Shown here: piece after piece, positions 17,716 to 25,438 of the stretch
Position numbering within the stretch: the first letter of the stretch is position 1
Layout of the letters: every line of letters starts with the position of its first letter
Translations under genes and position numbers: made by a program
NCBI GenBank assembly: GCA_900552385.1
Contig: URZI01000017.1
Coordinates: 1-41,651 of the forward strand
Length of the DNA: 41,651 nucleotides
Source: an uncultured Collinsella sp.
Lineage (GTDB): Bacteria > Actinomycetota > Coriobacteriia > Coriobacteriales > Coriobacteriaceae
Reading direction: 5' to 3'
The notes under the pieces: generated by a model
What the model was told of the DNA's origin: nothing
What the model saw: only the letters and a program-made list of their open reading frames with translations
Database searches by the model: none

Positions 17716-19668
17716 CTACAGGTTCTTTACCCCCATCGCGCGCATGGCGTTCAGGATGGCGATGATTGCCACGCCTACGTCGCCAAAGACCGCAAGCCAC
17801 ATGTTGGCGATGCCGAGCGCCGCAAGCACCAAAATCAGCAGCTTAACGCCCAGCGCAAAGATGATGTTCTGCCAGACGATCGCCATGGTCTTGCGCGCCA
17901 CACGGATCGCGCGGGAAATGTTGGACGGCTTGTCATCCATCAGCACCACGTCGGCGGCCTCAATCGCGGCGTCGGACCCCATGGCGCCCATGGCAATGCC
18001 CACATCGGCGCGCGTAAGCACAGGCGCATCGTTGATACCGTCGCCGACAAAGGCGAGCTTGCCCTTGCCGCTTTCGGCCGCGAGCAGCGCTTCAACACGC
18101 TCGACCTTATCGCCCGGCAGCAGTTGCGCATGGAACTCGTCGAGACCGAGCTGCTTGGCCACCGCAGCAGCCACTTCCTCGCGGTCGCCCGTGAGCATAA
18201 CGGTGCGCTTGACGCCGGCGGCGTGCAGGTCGCGGATCGTCTGATCGGCATCGGCTTTTACGGTGTCTGCAATCACGATGTGGCCGGCGTACACGCCGTC
18301 AACGAGCACGTGGAGGATCGTGCCGACAACCTCACAATCCGGTGCTTCAACGCCGGTCGCGGCGAGCATCTTTGCGTTGCCAACAACGACGTGCTTGCCG
18401 TCGATGATTGCCGTCACGCCGTGGCCCGCGTCGTTGGCGGAGTCGCTCACCCGCTTAGGGTCGACCTCGCCCTGGTAGGCGACGCGCACGGACTGCGCGA
18501 TGGGGTGATCGGAGAACGACTCCGCAAGGGCTGCGACCTCAAGCAACGACTGCTCGGTATAGCCAGCCTCGGGGTGCACCGCGACCACCGAGAACGTGCC
18601 GTTGGTGAGGGTGCCCGTCTTGTCAAAGACGACGGTGTCCACGTCGGCGAGCGCCTCGAGGTAGTTAGAACCCTTGATGAGAACGCCCAGCTTGGACGCG
18701 CCGCCGATGCCGCCAAAGAAGCTCAACGGTACACTGATCACGAGGGCGCACGGGCAGCTGACAACCAGGAAGGTCAGACCGCGCAGAATCCAGTCGGACC
18801 AGGCACCGGTGACCAGGCCGCCGCCGAGCGCGAGCACCGCGGCCGCGCCGGTGACGGCGGGGGTGTAGACGCGGGCAAAGCGCGTGATGAAGTTCTCGGT
18901 GCGCGCCTTCTTTTCGCTGGCGTTTTCCACGAGCTCTAGGACGCGCGCGACGGTGGACTCGCCAAAGGGCTTGGTGGTGCGCACGTGGATGAGGCCCGTC
19001 ATGTTGATGCAGCCGCTGATGATATCGTCGCCGGACTTGGCGGGGCGGGGGACTGACTCGCCCGTGAGCGCGGCGGTATCGAGCTGGGTTTCGCCTTCGA
19101 CGATGACGCCGTCGATGGGCACGCGCTCGCCGGGCTTGACCACGATCACGGTGCCGACGGCGATGTCATCGGGAAAGACCTGTTCGAGCGTGCCGTCGGC
19201 TTGCTCGAGGTTAGCGTAGTCGGGCGCGATGTCCATCATGGCGCTGATCGACTTGCGGCTCTTGCCCACGGCGTATGCCTGGAACAGCTCGCCGACCTGG
19301 TAGAACAGCATGACAGCGGCGCCTTCGGCCATGTGCGGGTCGGTATCGGGGAAGAGCACCATGGCAAACGCGCCGATAGTCGCGACGGCCATGAGGAAGC
19401 TCTCGTCGAAGGCCTTGCCGCGGCGGATGTTATTGAATGCCTTTTGCAGTACGTCGTAGCCGGCAATCAAAAACGGCACGAGGAACAGCACAAAGCTGGC
19501 GTAGATGTCGCCCGGGGTGCCTAATGCGGCGGTGAGGGTGCCGAGCTCATCGAGGGCGTACACCACGGCAAAAATGCCCAGCGCTACCAGGATGCGGTTG
19601 CGCTTATGCTCGAGTGACTCTTTCTTCTTGCGCTTCTTCTTTTTCTTTTTGGGGTCGGCAGTGGCCAT
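17716..19668 (-). CDS. P1B-type Zn/Cd/Pb-exporting ATPase
   Basis: A 650-aa heavy-metal efflux ATPase of the ZntA/CadA type. Motifs in order: LTGESVP (actuator), VVSCPCALVIS (the CPC metal site in the membrane), DKTGTLTNG (phosphorylated aspartate), SDHPIAQS (HP motif of the nucleotide domain), LTGDREEVA, GDGINDAP, and in the last helices KLLILVL plus FGDVGVAIIAILNA, where the K and D residues mark zinc-class pumps. The N-terminus is a run of lysines (KKKKKKRKKK) instead of the usual HMA domain; a free HMA protein is encoded next door and may take that role. ATG 19668 is chosen; the open frame continues upstream without family sequence. A repressor operator lies 25 bp upstream. Confidence 0.93.
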   Translation of the reverse strand: MATADPKKKKKKRKKKESLEHKRNRILVALGIFAVVYALDELGTLTAALGTPGDIYASFVLFLVPFLIAGYDVLQKAFNNIRRGKAFDESFLMAVATIGAFAMVLFPDTDPHMAEGAAVMLFYQVGELFQAYAVGKSRKSISAMMDIAPDYANLEQADGTLEQVFPDDIAVGTVIVVKPGERVPIDGVIVEGETQLDTAALTGESVPRPAKSGDDIISGCINMTGLIHVRTTKPFGESTVARVLELVENASEKKARTENFITRFARVYTPAVTGAAAVLALGGGLVTGAWSDWILRGLTFLVVSCPCALVISVPLSFFGGIGGASKLGVLIKGSNYLEALADVDTVVFDKTGTLTNGTFSVVAVHPEAGYTEQSLLEVAALAESFSDHPIAQSVRVAYQGEVDPKRVSDSANDAGHGVTAIIDGKHVVVGNAKMLAATGVEAPDCEVVGTILHVLVDGVYAGHIVIADTVKADADQTIRDLHAAGVKRTVMLTGDREEVAAAVAKQLGLDEFHAQLLPGDKVERVEALLAAESGKGKLAFVGDGINDAPVLTRADVGIAMGAMGSDAAIEAADVVLMDDKPSNISRAIRVARKTMAIVWQNIIFALGVKLLILVLAALGIANMWLAVFGDVGVAIIAILNAMRAMGVKNL

Positions 19669-19692
19669 GACTCGTATCCTCCCAATTGAATG

Positions 19693-19711
19693 TATGAACA
19701 CTCGCTCATAT
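19693..19711 (-). promoter_or_regulatory. SmtB-type operator before the ATPase gene
   Basis: TATGAACACTCGCTCATAT is an imperfect palindrome matching the two operator copies at 20429-20485 (TATGAACATGCGCTCATA). It lies 25 bp upstream of the ATPase start, which indicates separate control of the ATPase by the same repressor. Confidence 0.8.
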
Positions 19712-19724
19712 AATTTCGCGAGCA

Positions 19725-19747
19725 AAGGCCGCGGCAAGCGCGGCCTT
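19725..19747 (-). terminator. Intergenic hairpin between HMA and ATPase genes
   Basis: AAGGCCGCG and CGCGGCCTT form a perfect 9-bp stem with a 5-nt loop between the HMA gene and the ATPase promoter. It has no T tract on the minus strand. It could attenuate or protect the upstream mRNA. Confidence 0.5.
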
Positions 19748-19768
19748 GCAGGCTGGCGTAAACCTGGG

Positions 19769-19987
19769 CTAGAGAATGATCTCGCAGTCCGGCTCGGCGT
19801 CGGCCGTAAACTCCACGACGCGGTTGAGCACCTCGTCGAACTCGGTGTCATCGGCCTCGAGCGTCAGCTTCTGGGTCATAAAGTTGACGGACACGGATTT
19901 GACGCCCTCGAGCTTGGCCAGCTCGTCTTGAAGCTCGCGTGCGCAGTTGGCGCAGTCGATCTCGTCGAGTTTAAACTGCTTTTTCAT
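19769..19987 (-). CDS. Small HMA-domain metal-binding protein
   Basis: A 72-aa free heavy-metal-associated domain (ferredoxin-like fold). The metal site is DCANCARELQDEL (CxxC at about residues 12-15), inside the pattern IDCANCA typical of Zn/Cd-type HMA domains. The ATPase next to it lacks this domain, so the protein is probably its detached metallochaperone. Start at 19987 follows GGAAAGG. It lies between the repressor and ATPase genes, all on the minus strand. Confidence 0.9.
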   Translation of the reverse strand: MKKQFKLDEIDCANCARELQDELAKLEGVKSVSVNFMTQKLTLEADDTEFDEVLNRVVEFTADAEPDCEIIL

Positions 19988-20049
19988 GGTGGGTTCCTTT
20001 CCCTGTTTTGCGGCTTGGGTGCAGGCCGCGCTGGTACCGTGGTTGGTTG

Positions 20050-20415
20050 CTATTCGCAGATATGGCTCATGCCCTGGTTGAGCATGGTGTAGACGTGATC
20101 GTCGGCAAGCGAGTAGAGGATGTTGCGGCCTTCGCGGCGGAACTTGACCAGGTGCGACTGCTTAAGCGTGCGCAGCTGGTGCGATACTGCCGACTGCGAG
20201 GTTTCGGTTGCCTCGGCGATTTCGGCCACGCAGAGCTCGCGGCCCATGAGGGCATAGAGAATCTTGATGCGCGTGGTGTCGCTGAAGACCTTGAACAGGT
20301 CGGCCAAGTCGTACAGCAACTCCTCGTCGGGAAGGTCCTCGGGCGAGCAGGTGGTGGGGATCACGGGTTCGGTGGCCTCGATGTCGGGTTTCGTTTCATC
20401 ATCGCGGACGCTCAT
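20050..20415 (-). CDS. ArsR/SmtB-family zinc-sensing repressor
   Basis: A 121-aa winged-helix metalloregulator. The DNA-binding helix lies in ELCVAEIAEATETSQSAVSH. The C-terminal helix reads DDHVYTML..SHICE, which matches the alpha-5 D-x-H...H-x-x-E zinc site of SmtB/CzrA. One cysteine in ELCV and another (C23) could add an alpha-3N site as in CadC, but the CVC pair is not there. An acidic N-terminal tail of about 30 residues precedes the fold. It lies upstream of the HMA and ATPase genes and is flanked by its presumed operators. Confidence 0.93.
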   Translation of the reverse strand: MSVRDDETKPDIEATEPVIPTTCSPEDLPDEELLYDLADLFKVFSDTTRIKILYALMGRELCVAEIAEATETSQSAVSHQLRTLKQSHLVKFRREGRNILYSLADDHVYTMLNQGMSHICE

Positions 20416-20428
20416 TGCAATATCCTTT

Positions 20429-20485
20429 CATATGAACATGCGCTCATATAACTTACTTTCGATTATATGAGCGCATGTTCATATG
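20429..20485 (-). promoter_or_regulatory. Double operator upstream of the SmtB-type repressor
   Basis: Two 23-bp sites (20429-20451 and 20463-20485) are perfect inverted copies of each other, 11 bp apart. Each contains the imperfect palindrome TATGAACATGCGCTCATA. SmtB-type repressors bind such 12-2-12 palindromes, and a third copy precedes the ATPase gene. Autoregulation by zinc is inferred from this. Confidence 0.85.
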
Positions 20486-20562
20486 TCAATACAATTTGCG
20501 ATAATTTCGATGACTGTTTGCCGCCTCTGCGATTTTCTGTGGGTTGGGATGCATCGACGCAA

Positions 20563-20788
20563 TGCTCGCCAACATATTTCGAGATGTTCGGCCAGCATGC
20601 TAAGAAAGCCGTCTCGAGAAGCATTAGAGCTGTTCATATTTGTACTTTATCTTGTTAAATACCGTGAGAATCAGTTCTTTCTCTACGGGAGTTCCTGCAG
20701 AATCAGTTTTATCTAAAGTTATATTGACCATTGCTGCGGCCAATCAGGCACATCGGTGGCCGAATAAGTCGAAAAATGTAGGTGGACA
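20563..20788. repeat. Terminal-inverted-repeat element, family 3, copy 1
   Basis: Ends TGCTCGCCAACATATTTCGA... (20563-20594) and ...TGGCCGAATAAGTCGAAAAA (20757-20788) are imperfect inverted copies of about 32 bp around a 160-bp AT-rich interior without a gene. A related element with the same end sequence lies at 22223-22419, on the other side of the nuclease-like gene. The remaining 20486-20562 is AT-rich and featureless. Confidence 0.75.
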
Positions 20789-20804
20789 TCCGCAGAGACC
20801 GCCT

Positions 20805-22013
20805 TTAAAAGAGCGAATTCTCAATTAGATCAATAATCGTGTCGTCTTCCGTGCGGTTTTCATCGATTTTTGCGGACATGTCGCATTCCCAAGGCCCATT
20901 GATTTCCTCAGCAAGGGCCCCGACGTGTTGCATGTCGTCGGGTTCGGGCACATCGTTGATGCTCGGGTCATCAGCTTGCGGATATTGACTTGCAATTTCG
21001 CGCTTGGTGGCCTCTTCTTCTTTGAGTGCCTCCAGGACGCGGCGACCGTATTCGAAGTAGCGCCGCAAGACAAATTGACGAAGAGTTTCTTGCAGGATGG
21101 CGAAGTTATCCGGGAGTCGACCGGGCCAGATCTTCTCGCGAATGCGAATCGCTTCCATGACCCGTCTAAAAGCGGACTGCTTGAAAAACGAATGACGACT
21201 AACTGTGATAACGGCATATCCCATGTTTCGCAGCGTGTTTCGGCGTTCCTCGTCAATTGATTGCTGCTCGGGCTCGTCGTGGTAGAAGCCGTTATATTCG
21301 ATATCGGTCATCGAGTTTTCGAGCAGCGCGTCGAGGTAGAAAACCGTGCGTCGCGTTAGGGCTGCGTATCTTTTGGGGACTGGGATCGGATAATCCGTTT
21401 TGATGGCACGTATGGCTAAGCCACCCATTGACTTGGGCATTGTCAGCATCATGACAAACGCCGTTTCGAGTGGGGAGCGACAGCCTCCGCGTACATAAGA
21501 AAGTGCCTTAAGGGCTTTATTGGACCCACGGTAGCCCGATGCCTCTGAAAAGAAGGCTCTGAGCTCTTCAACGCTGGTTAGGGCCGGGCACTTGCGATAT
21601 TGAGTTTCGTCGGACGTTTCAAGCGCGTAGGAGCCGCAGATTTCAAAGTAATACTCAACGAGCTCAGTAAGGTTGAGGTCGGCTGTTGCTTCTAACGCGC
21701 ACAGCTTGATATCGACGATGTAGACGTTCGGCTCGAGTTCTAGGTAGCTTTCTGCATCAAACGTATAGCGCGAGCAGTGGCAGATGCAGCCCTTGCGGTG
21801 CCTATTTGCATTATTGGAAAACGTCAGCACATGGATGCTTTCAGAATCGACATTCTTTCTGTTGAGCCATGCTCGCGCCGCTTCCAGGTCGGACGTGGTC
21901 GGCGCAGACACCCTGATCTTTTCCATAGGTAAGGGATCGATCGCGTAGCTTGCGAGCGAGTTGGCTGTTTGGTATACAGCGCGTGCCGTGGTATGTGATA
22001 GAACGATTCCCAT
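20805..22013 (-). CDS. Restriction-nuclease-like protein with DUF559/Vsr-type core
   Basis: A 402-aa protein with an N-terminal segment starting VLSHTTARAVYQTA, a middle region with CICHCSRY, and near residue 180-300 a core that looks like a PD-(D/E)XK nuclease of the DUF559/Vsr group: SPLETAF, then FYLDALL, MTDIEYNGFYHD, and DEERRNTLRNMGYAVITVS. The usual catalytic lysine after the glutamate is asparagine here. The C-terminus is acidic. The start is uncertain: ATG 22013 or 22043, neither with a clear ribosome site. It is less GC-rich than neighbours and bracketed by two related inverted-repeat elements. A diverged relative is at 30459. Role unknown; defence or mobile-element function is possible. 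Confidence 0.6.
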   Translation of the reverse strand: MGIVLSHTTARAVYQTANSLASYAIDPLPMEKIRVSAPTTSDLEAARAWLNRKNVDSESIHVLTFSNNANRHRKGCICHCSRYTFDAESYLELEPNVYIVDIKLCALEATADLNLTELVEYYFEICGSYALETSDETQYRKCPALTSVEELRAFFSEASGYRGSNKALKALSYVRGGCRSPLETAFVMMLTMPKSMGGLAIRAIKTDYPIPVPKRYAALTRRTVFYLDALLENSMTDIEYNGFYHDEPEQQSIDEERRNTLRNMGYAVITVSRHSFFKQSAFRRVMEAIRIREKIWPGRLPDNFAILQETLRQFVLRRYFEYGRRVLEALKEEEATKREIASQYPQADDPSINDVPEPDDMQHVGALAEEINGPWECDMSAKIDENRTEDDTIIDLIENSLF

Positions 22014-22125
22014 ACGCGCATGATGGCATAGCGGACGCCACATTCGCCCGAAACTTCGGGTAACGGTATTGGGGCGCGGCTTATCTTCTGCAAACGGTGG
22101 GCTTTTGAGCTGTCGTATCGAGGGA

Positions 22126-22167
22126 GCAGCTTCGGCTGGGGAGGTTTCTGCCAGCTGCGCCTTTTTT
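22126..22167 (+). terminator. Hairpin with T run upstream of the nuclease-like gene
   Basis: GCAGCT-TC-GGC (22126-22136) pairs with GCC-AGCTGC (22150-22158), followed by TTTTTT on the + strand. No + strand gene precedes it, so its purpose is unclear; on the minus strand it would sit in the leader of the nuclease-like gene. Confidence 0.45.
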
Positions 22168-22222
22168 GGTGAACTTTAGTTGCGAATTCGTAGCTTCTAA
22201 GCGTTTTTGCTGACCGTCCAGA

Positions 22223-22419
22223 TGCCTCACCAACATAATTTGAGTTATTCGGCCTTATCCTAAATGAATGGTGCGATCGCAACGTCTTATTCGAATTGAT
22301 TCAGGTAGATTAATGGGGCTTGGTTGCGAAATTAAGGCGACTACAGCGCTCGATTGCGGTTTGAGGGGCCTTGACTAGTGGTTCAGCTGGCCGAACAACT
22401 CGAAAAATGTAGGTGAGCA
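22223..22419. repeat. Terminal-inverted-repeat element, family 3, copy 2
   Basis: Ends TGCCTCACCAACATAATTTG (from 22223) and ...CGAAAAATGTAGGTGAGCA (to 22419) are imperfect inverted copies of about 32 bp and match the ends of the element at 20563-20788. The interior (about 130 bp) is AT-rich and non-coding. Confidence 0.75.
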
Positions 22420-22462
22420 ACCTGTCGACTGTGTGAAGCACGCGTATTTGCTCGTTTTGATG

Positions 22463-22498
22463 AAAACTAGGGTGCAGCCATAAGGCTGCGCCCTAGTT
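22463..22498. terminator. Bidirectional terminator
   Basis: AAACTAGGGTGCAGCC pairs with GGCTGCGCCCTAGTTT around ATAA, giving T runs on both strands. It serves the minus-strand exonuclease gene that ends at 22565. Confidence 0.85.
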
Positions 22499-22564
22499 TA
22501 CTACGCGCCGGTGCGCCCAGACGGATTGCGCTGTGCCTGGCAGGCGCTCCCGCAGATGGATCGG

Positions 22565-23533
22565 TTATTTCGCGAACAGGTTCTTGAGGTTGAACTCGGC
22601 TTGGACGGTGCGGAGCATGAGGTCGGTGTCGTCCAGGCCTAAGTGCTGCTCGTTGGCGTCGGCGGCGAGGGTGCCGCGTCGGCGGGCCCAGTTTTCGAGC
22701 GCGGCGGGCGCGGACTCGCGGGGGAGCGAGCGCACGTCGGCGTCCAGGCTGCGGCAGATTTGGCGCGAGTCGATGACGATGATCTTGCCGGCACGGCGCG
22801 CCTCGGCGTAGCCGTCCAGGTGGATCTTGAACCAGCTGTCCTCAAAGGCGGCGTTGTGCGCCATGTACGGATACTTCTTCATGAGCTTGAACAGCTGCTT
22901 CTGCAGCTCCTTATCCTCGCGGAATGGCTTTTTGCCGTCGATATCGGACCAGGTAATGTGGTGGATATTCGACAGCGGCACATCATCGCCGCGATAGATG
23001 TCGGGCAGACCGCAGTAGTGCGCCTCGGCGTCGTGCGGGACGGCGTCGCTCGTGAGGTCCATGATTTCCCAGCCCACGTTGATGATATAGCCGCGCTCGG
23101 GCGCACGGCCGGTGGTCTCGATGTCGATGCCCAGCACGGTGCCCTGGATGGGCTTGCGGGCGTAGGCCACGCCGAGTGCGTCGCGGTCGCCGCGGATCTC
23201 GCGCATGACCGATGCGGCGGTACGCTTTTGCATCTTACCGATGGCCGCGCAGGTGTCGGCATCGGACAGACCACGCGAAAGCGTCGCAGGCGTCACGTTG
23301 CGCAGGCGCGCCTCGCCGATCTGGTCGCACAGGTCGCGGTTGCGGTCGGCCAGGTCGCGCACGGTTGCAAAGTCGAAACCGGGGTCGCCCTCGGCGGTAA
23401 AGTACTCGGTTTCGAGCACCTTAAGGGCCTCCTCGCCCTTCTGGCGCTCGGATTCCATGGCGCCGTGATCGCCGTAGATAAACATGGGAATAAACGGCTG
23501 ACGCTCGTATTCGAGTGCTTGTGATACGTTCAT
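22565..23533 (-). CDS. DnaQ-like (DEDDh) 3'-5' exonuclease
   Basis: A 322-aa exonuclease-fold protein. The core starts at about residue 134: GIDIETTGRAP (Exo I with DIE), then YMAHNAAFEDSWF (Exo II with the D) and LGLDDTDLM carrying HLGLDD (Exo III with H and D), the full DEDDh set. The first 130 residues, with MNVSQALEYERQPFIPMFIY, form an unassigned helical extension. Probably a stand-alone repair or RNA-processing nuclease, not the replicative epsilon subunit. No partner gene nearby; divergent from the metal exporter. Confidence 0.85.
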   Translation of the reverse strand: MNVSQALEYERQPFIPMFIYGDHGAMESERQKGEEALKVLETEYFTAEGDPGFDFATVRDLADRNRDLCDQIGEARLRNVTPATLSRGLSDADTCAAIGKMQKRTAASVMREIRGDRDALGVAYARKPIQGTVLGIDIETTGRAPERGYIINVGWEIMDLTSDAVPHDAEAHYCGLPDIYRGDDVPLSNIHHITWSDIDGKKPFREDKELQKQLFKLMKKYPYMAHNAAFEDSWFKIHLDGYAEARRAGKIIVIDSRQICRSLDADVRSLPRESAPAALENWARRRGTLAADANEQHLGLDDTDLMLRTVQAEFNLKNLFAK

Positions 23534-23614
23534 ATGCTGCTCCTTGGACGGGCCGCGTTGTGCGGCTCGGGGTTACTGAGTTGTGGCGAGATGATAGTTT
23601 ACCATGGGCAACTA

Positions 23615-23642
23615 TTGGCACCGCGCCCGGGACAACTACAAT
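23615..23642 (+). promoter_or_regulatory. Candidate promoter of the metal exporter
   Basis: TTGGCA (23615-23620), a 16-bp spacer and TACAAT (23637-23642) fit a sigma-70 promoter. CATGGGCAACT (23603-23613) overlaps its upstream edge and recurs in the DtxR-type regulator's promoter. An inverted pair CAACTA / TAGTTG (23634-23653) spans the -10 box. Confidence 0.5.
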
Positions 23643-23704
23643 ACCCTAGTTGACCGCTAGGACTTTTACAATGCTGCCGAAAGACACGAAAGGTTCCATC
23701 CGTC

Positions 23705-24787
23705 ATGGATTTACTGATTGATATTCTGCTCGACGCCGGCAAAGACACGCTCTCGCTGGTGCCGTTCTTGTTGGTGACGTACCTTGCGCTCGAGACGCTC
23801 GAGCATGTTGCGGGCGACCGCGTCAACGGCGCCATCAAGCGCGCGGGCGCCGCCGGCCCCGTGGTTGGCTCGTTGCTGGGCATGGTGCCACAGTGCGGGT
23901 TTTCGGCCATGGCGGCGACGCTGTTCGCCGGCCGTGTTGTGACGCTGGGCACGCTAGTCGCCGTGTTCCTCTCGACCTCCGACGAGATGTTGCCGCTGCT
24001 GCTTGCCGAGCGGGTTCCCGTGCAGACCATGGCGATGCTTTTGGCTTCGAAGGCGCTGATCGCGCTGGTTACGGGCTTTATCGTGGATGCGGCTATCCGC
24101 GGCCTTCGTCGTAATGCCCGCGCGCATGCGGCGATTCGCCGTACCGTACTGGGGACCGCTGCCAATCCGGCTCATGTGAACTGCGCGCACGACGACCATA
24201 CCGGGGGCGACATCATTGACGAGGTGGCCGAGGCGGGCGTAAGTGCCGATCACATCCACGAGCTGTGCGAACGTGATCATTGTGGCTGTGACGAGGATGA
24301 GGACGATCACGGGCACGACCACAGCCACGACCATGGTCACGCGGACAAGCACGAGCACCACCACGACCACGGCCACTCCCACGAGGGCGCGCCCATTCTG
24401 TCGATCATCCGCAGCGCGATCTCGCACACCGTGCAGGTGTCGGTTTTCATTTTCCTGGTAACGCTGATTCTGGTCGCCGTCCTCGAGACCTTTGGCGAGT
24501 CCGCAATCGAGCAGTTCCTGCGCGGCAACGAGACGCTTGCGGTTCTGGGCTCGGCGCTTGTCGGTCTGATCCCCAATTGCTCGGCCAGCGTCGTTATTAC
24601 GCAGTTGTACCTCGAAGGCGCGCTGCAGCTGGCGCCGATGCTCACCGGTACGCTCATTTCCGCCGGTGTGGGCTACCTAGTCCTGTTCCGCACCAACCGC
24701 AGCGCTCGCGAAAACGCCGTGTTCCTGGTCATGATGTACGTCATCGGCGCCGGCTGGGGACTCATTCTCTCCGCCGTTGGCCTCTAA
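23705..24787 (+). CDS. Putative 10-TM heavy-metal exporter (ArsP_2 family, possible Mn transporter)
   Basis: A 360-aa membrane protein with two similar halves of about five hydrophobic segments each. The halves carry matching motifs: GMVPQCGFSAMAATLF near residue 58 and GLIPNCSASVVITQLY near 293, both with a proline-cysteine signature. Between them lies a cytoplasmic or external loop extremely rich in histidine and aspartate (about residues 195-230, HDHSHDHGHADKHEHHH), clearly metal-binding. Members of this family are annotated as manganese transporters or heavy-metal exporters. ATG 23705 follows CGAAAGG. Possible control by the DtxR-type regulator is suggested by promoter similarity. Confidence 0.85.
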   Translation: MDLLIDILLDAGKDTLSLVPFLLVTYLALETLEHVAGDRVNGAIKRAGAAGPVVGSLLGMVPQCGFSAMAATLFAGRVVTLGTLVAVFLSTSDEMLPLLLAERVPVQTMAMLLASKALIALVTGFIVDAAIRGLRRNARAHAAIRRTVLGTAANPAHVNCAHDDHTGGDIIDEVAEAGVSADHIHELCERDHCGCDEDEDDHGHDHSHDHGHADKHEHHHDHGHSHEGAPILSIIRSAISHTVQVSVFIFLVTLILVAVLETFGESAIEQFLRGNETLAVLGSALVGLIPNCSASVVITQLYLEGALQLAPMLTGTLISAGVGYLVLFRTNRSARENAVFLVMMYVIGAGWGLILSAVGL

Positions 24788-24799
24788 GTAGGCCTAGCA

Positions 24800-24874
24800 A
24801 AACGGGCTTCAAAATAGCCATGCTCGGCGCCTGCGCAGTGCGGCGACGCATGGCATTTTGAAGCCCGTTTTTTT
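24800..24874 (+). terminator. Strong intrinsic terminator
   Basis: AACGGGCTTCAAAAT (from 24801) pairs with ATTTTGAAGCCCGTT (from 24855), with CCATG/CATGG continuing the stem and a run of seven T. It ends the exporter transcript. Confidence 0.9.
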
Positions 24875-24910
24875 GTTGAGCCATGGATTCTGAGTGCTCA
24901 CGCCGCTCAA

Positions 24911-24953
24911 AACAAAAAGGCAGATTTCCGGACATATTCCAAAAATCTGCCTT
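24911..24953 (-). terminator. Intrinsic terminator of the YaiI/YqxD operon
   Basis: AAGGCAGATTT (24917-24927) and AAATCTGCCTT (24943-24953) pair; on the minus strand a T run follows (complement of 24913-24918). It lies 2 bases past the stop codon of the minus-strand gene. Confidence 0.88.
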
Positions 24954-24955
24954 GG

Positions 24956-25438
24956 TTAGCGCAGCAACTCGGTGAGGTTGCGTTTAAAGCGGGCGCGGTC
25001 TTCGCTGGTGAAGGCTGTCGGACCGCGGGTGCGTCCCCCGGCGCGGCGCACCTTCTTTTCCTCGTGGCGAATAAATAGTTGCATGTCGATGGTCGCCTTA
25101 TCGTAGACGCGCCCGCGCACACCGATTGCGGCGGCATCGCGGCCGAGCACCATGCTTGCCAGGCCTATGTCCTGCGTCACGACCACATCGCCTGCCTGCA
25201 GGCGCTCGACAATGGCAAAGTCGGCACTATCGGCTCCCACACTCACATCGAGCGTCGTGACCCAAAAGCCCCGACGCGCGTGCTCGGCATCGCGCGGATC
25301 GTCGCGGCGAATGTGGCGTTCCAGGTTCTGCGTGCTGTTGCCGGCGATAACAACGGCGACGCCCGCCCGCCGCGCGCAGTCGATCGACTCGCGCGTGACC
25401 GGGCAGGCGTCGGCATCAATAAAAAGCGTCTTTGGCAT
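24956..25438 (-). CDS. YaiI/YqxD family protein (DUF188)
   Basis: A 160-aa protein of the UPF0178/DUF188 family with a PIN-like fold. Family marks are FIDADACPVTRES at residues 6-18, VTTLDVSVGADSADFAIVER near 60-79, DVVVTQDIGLASMVL near 84-98 and the C-terminal GGRTRGPTAFT. The acidic residues in DADACP and TQD suggest metal binding and perhaps nuclease activity; biochemical function is unproven. Its start codon follows directly on the stop codon of the upstream membrane-protein gene, so translation is probably coupled. Confidence 0.9.
   Translation of the reverse strand: MPKTLFIDADACPVTRESIDCARRAGVAVVIAGNSTQNLERHIRRDDPRDAEHARRGFWVTTLDVSVGADSADFAIVERLQAGDVVVTQDIGLASMVLGRDAAAIGVRGRVYDKATIDMQLFIRHEEKKVRRAGGRTRGPTAFTSEDRARFKRNLTELLR

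Noticed and set aside
20467..20716. Small + strand frames divergent from the SmtB-type repressor
   Set aside because: Frames of 62-77 codons begin inside the operator, lack ribosome sites and run through the inverted-repeat element.
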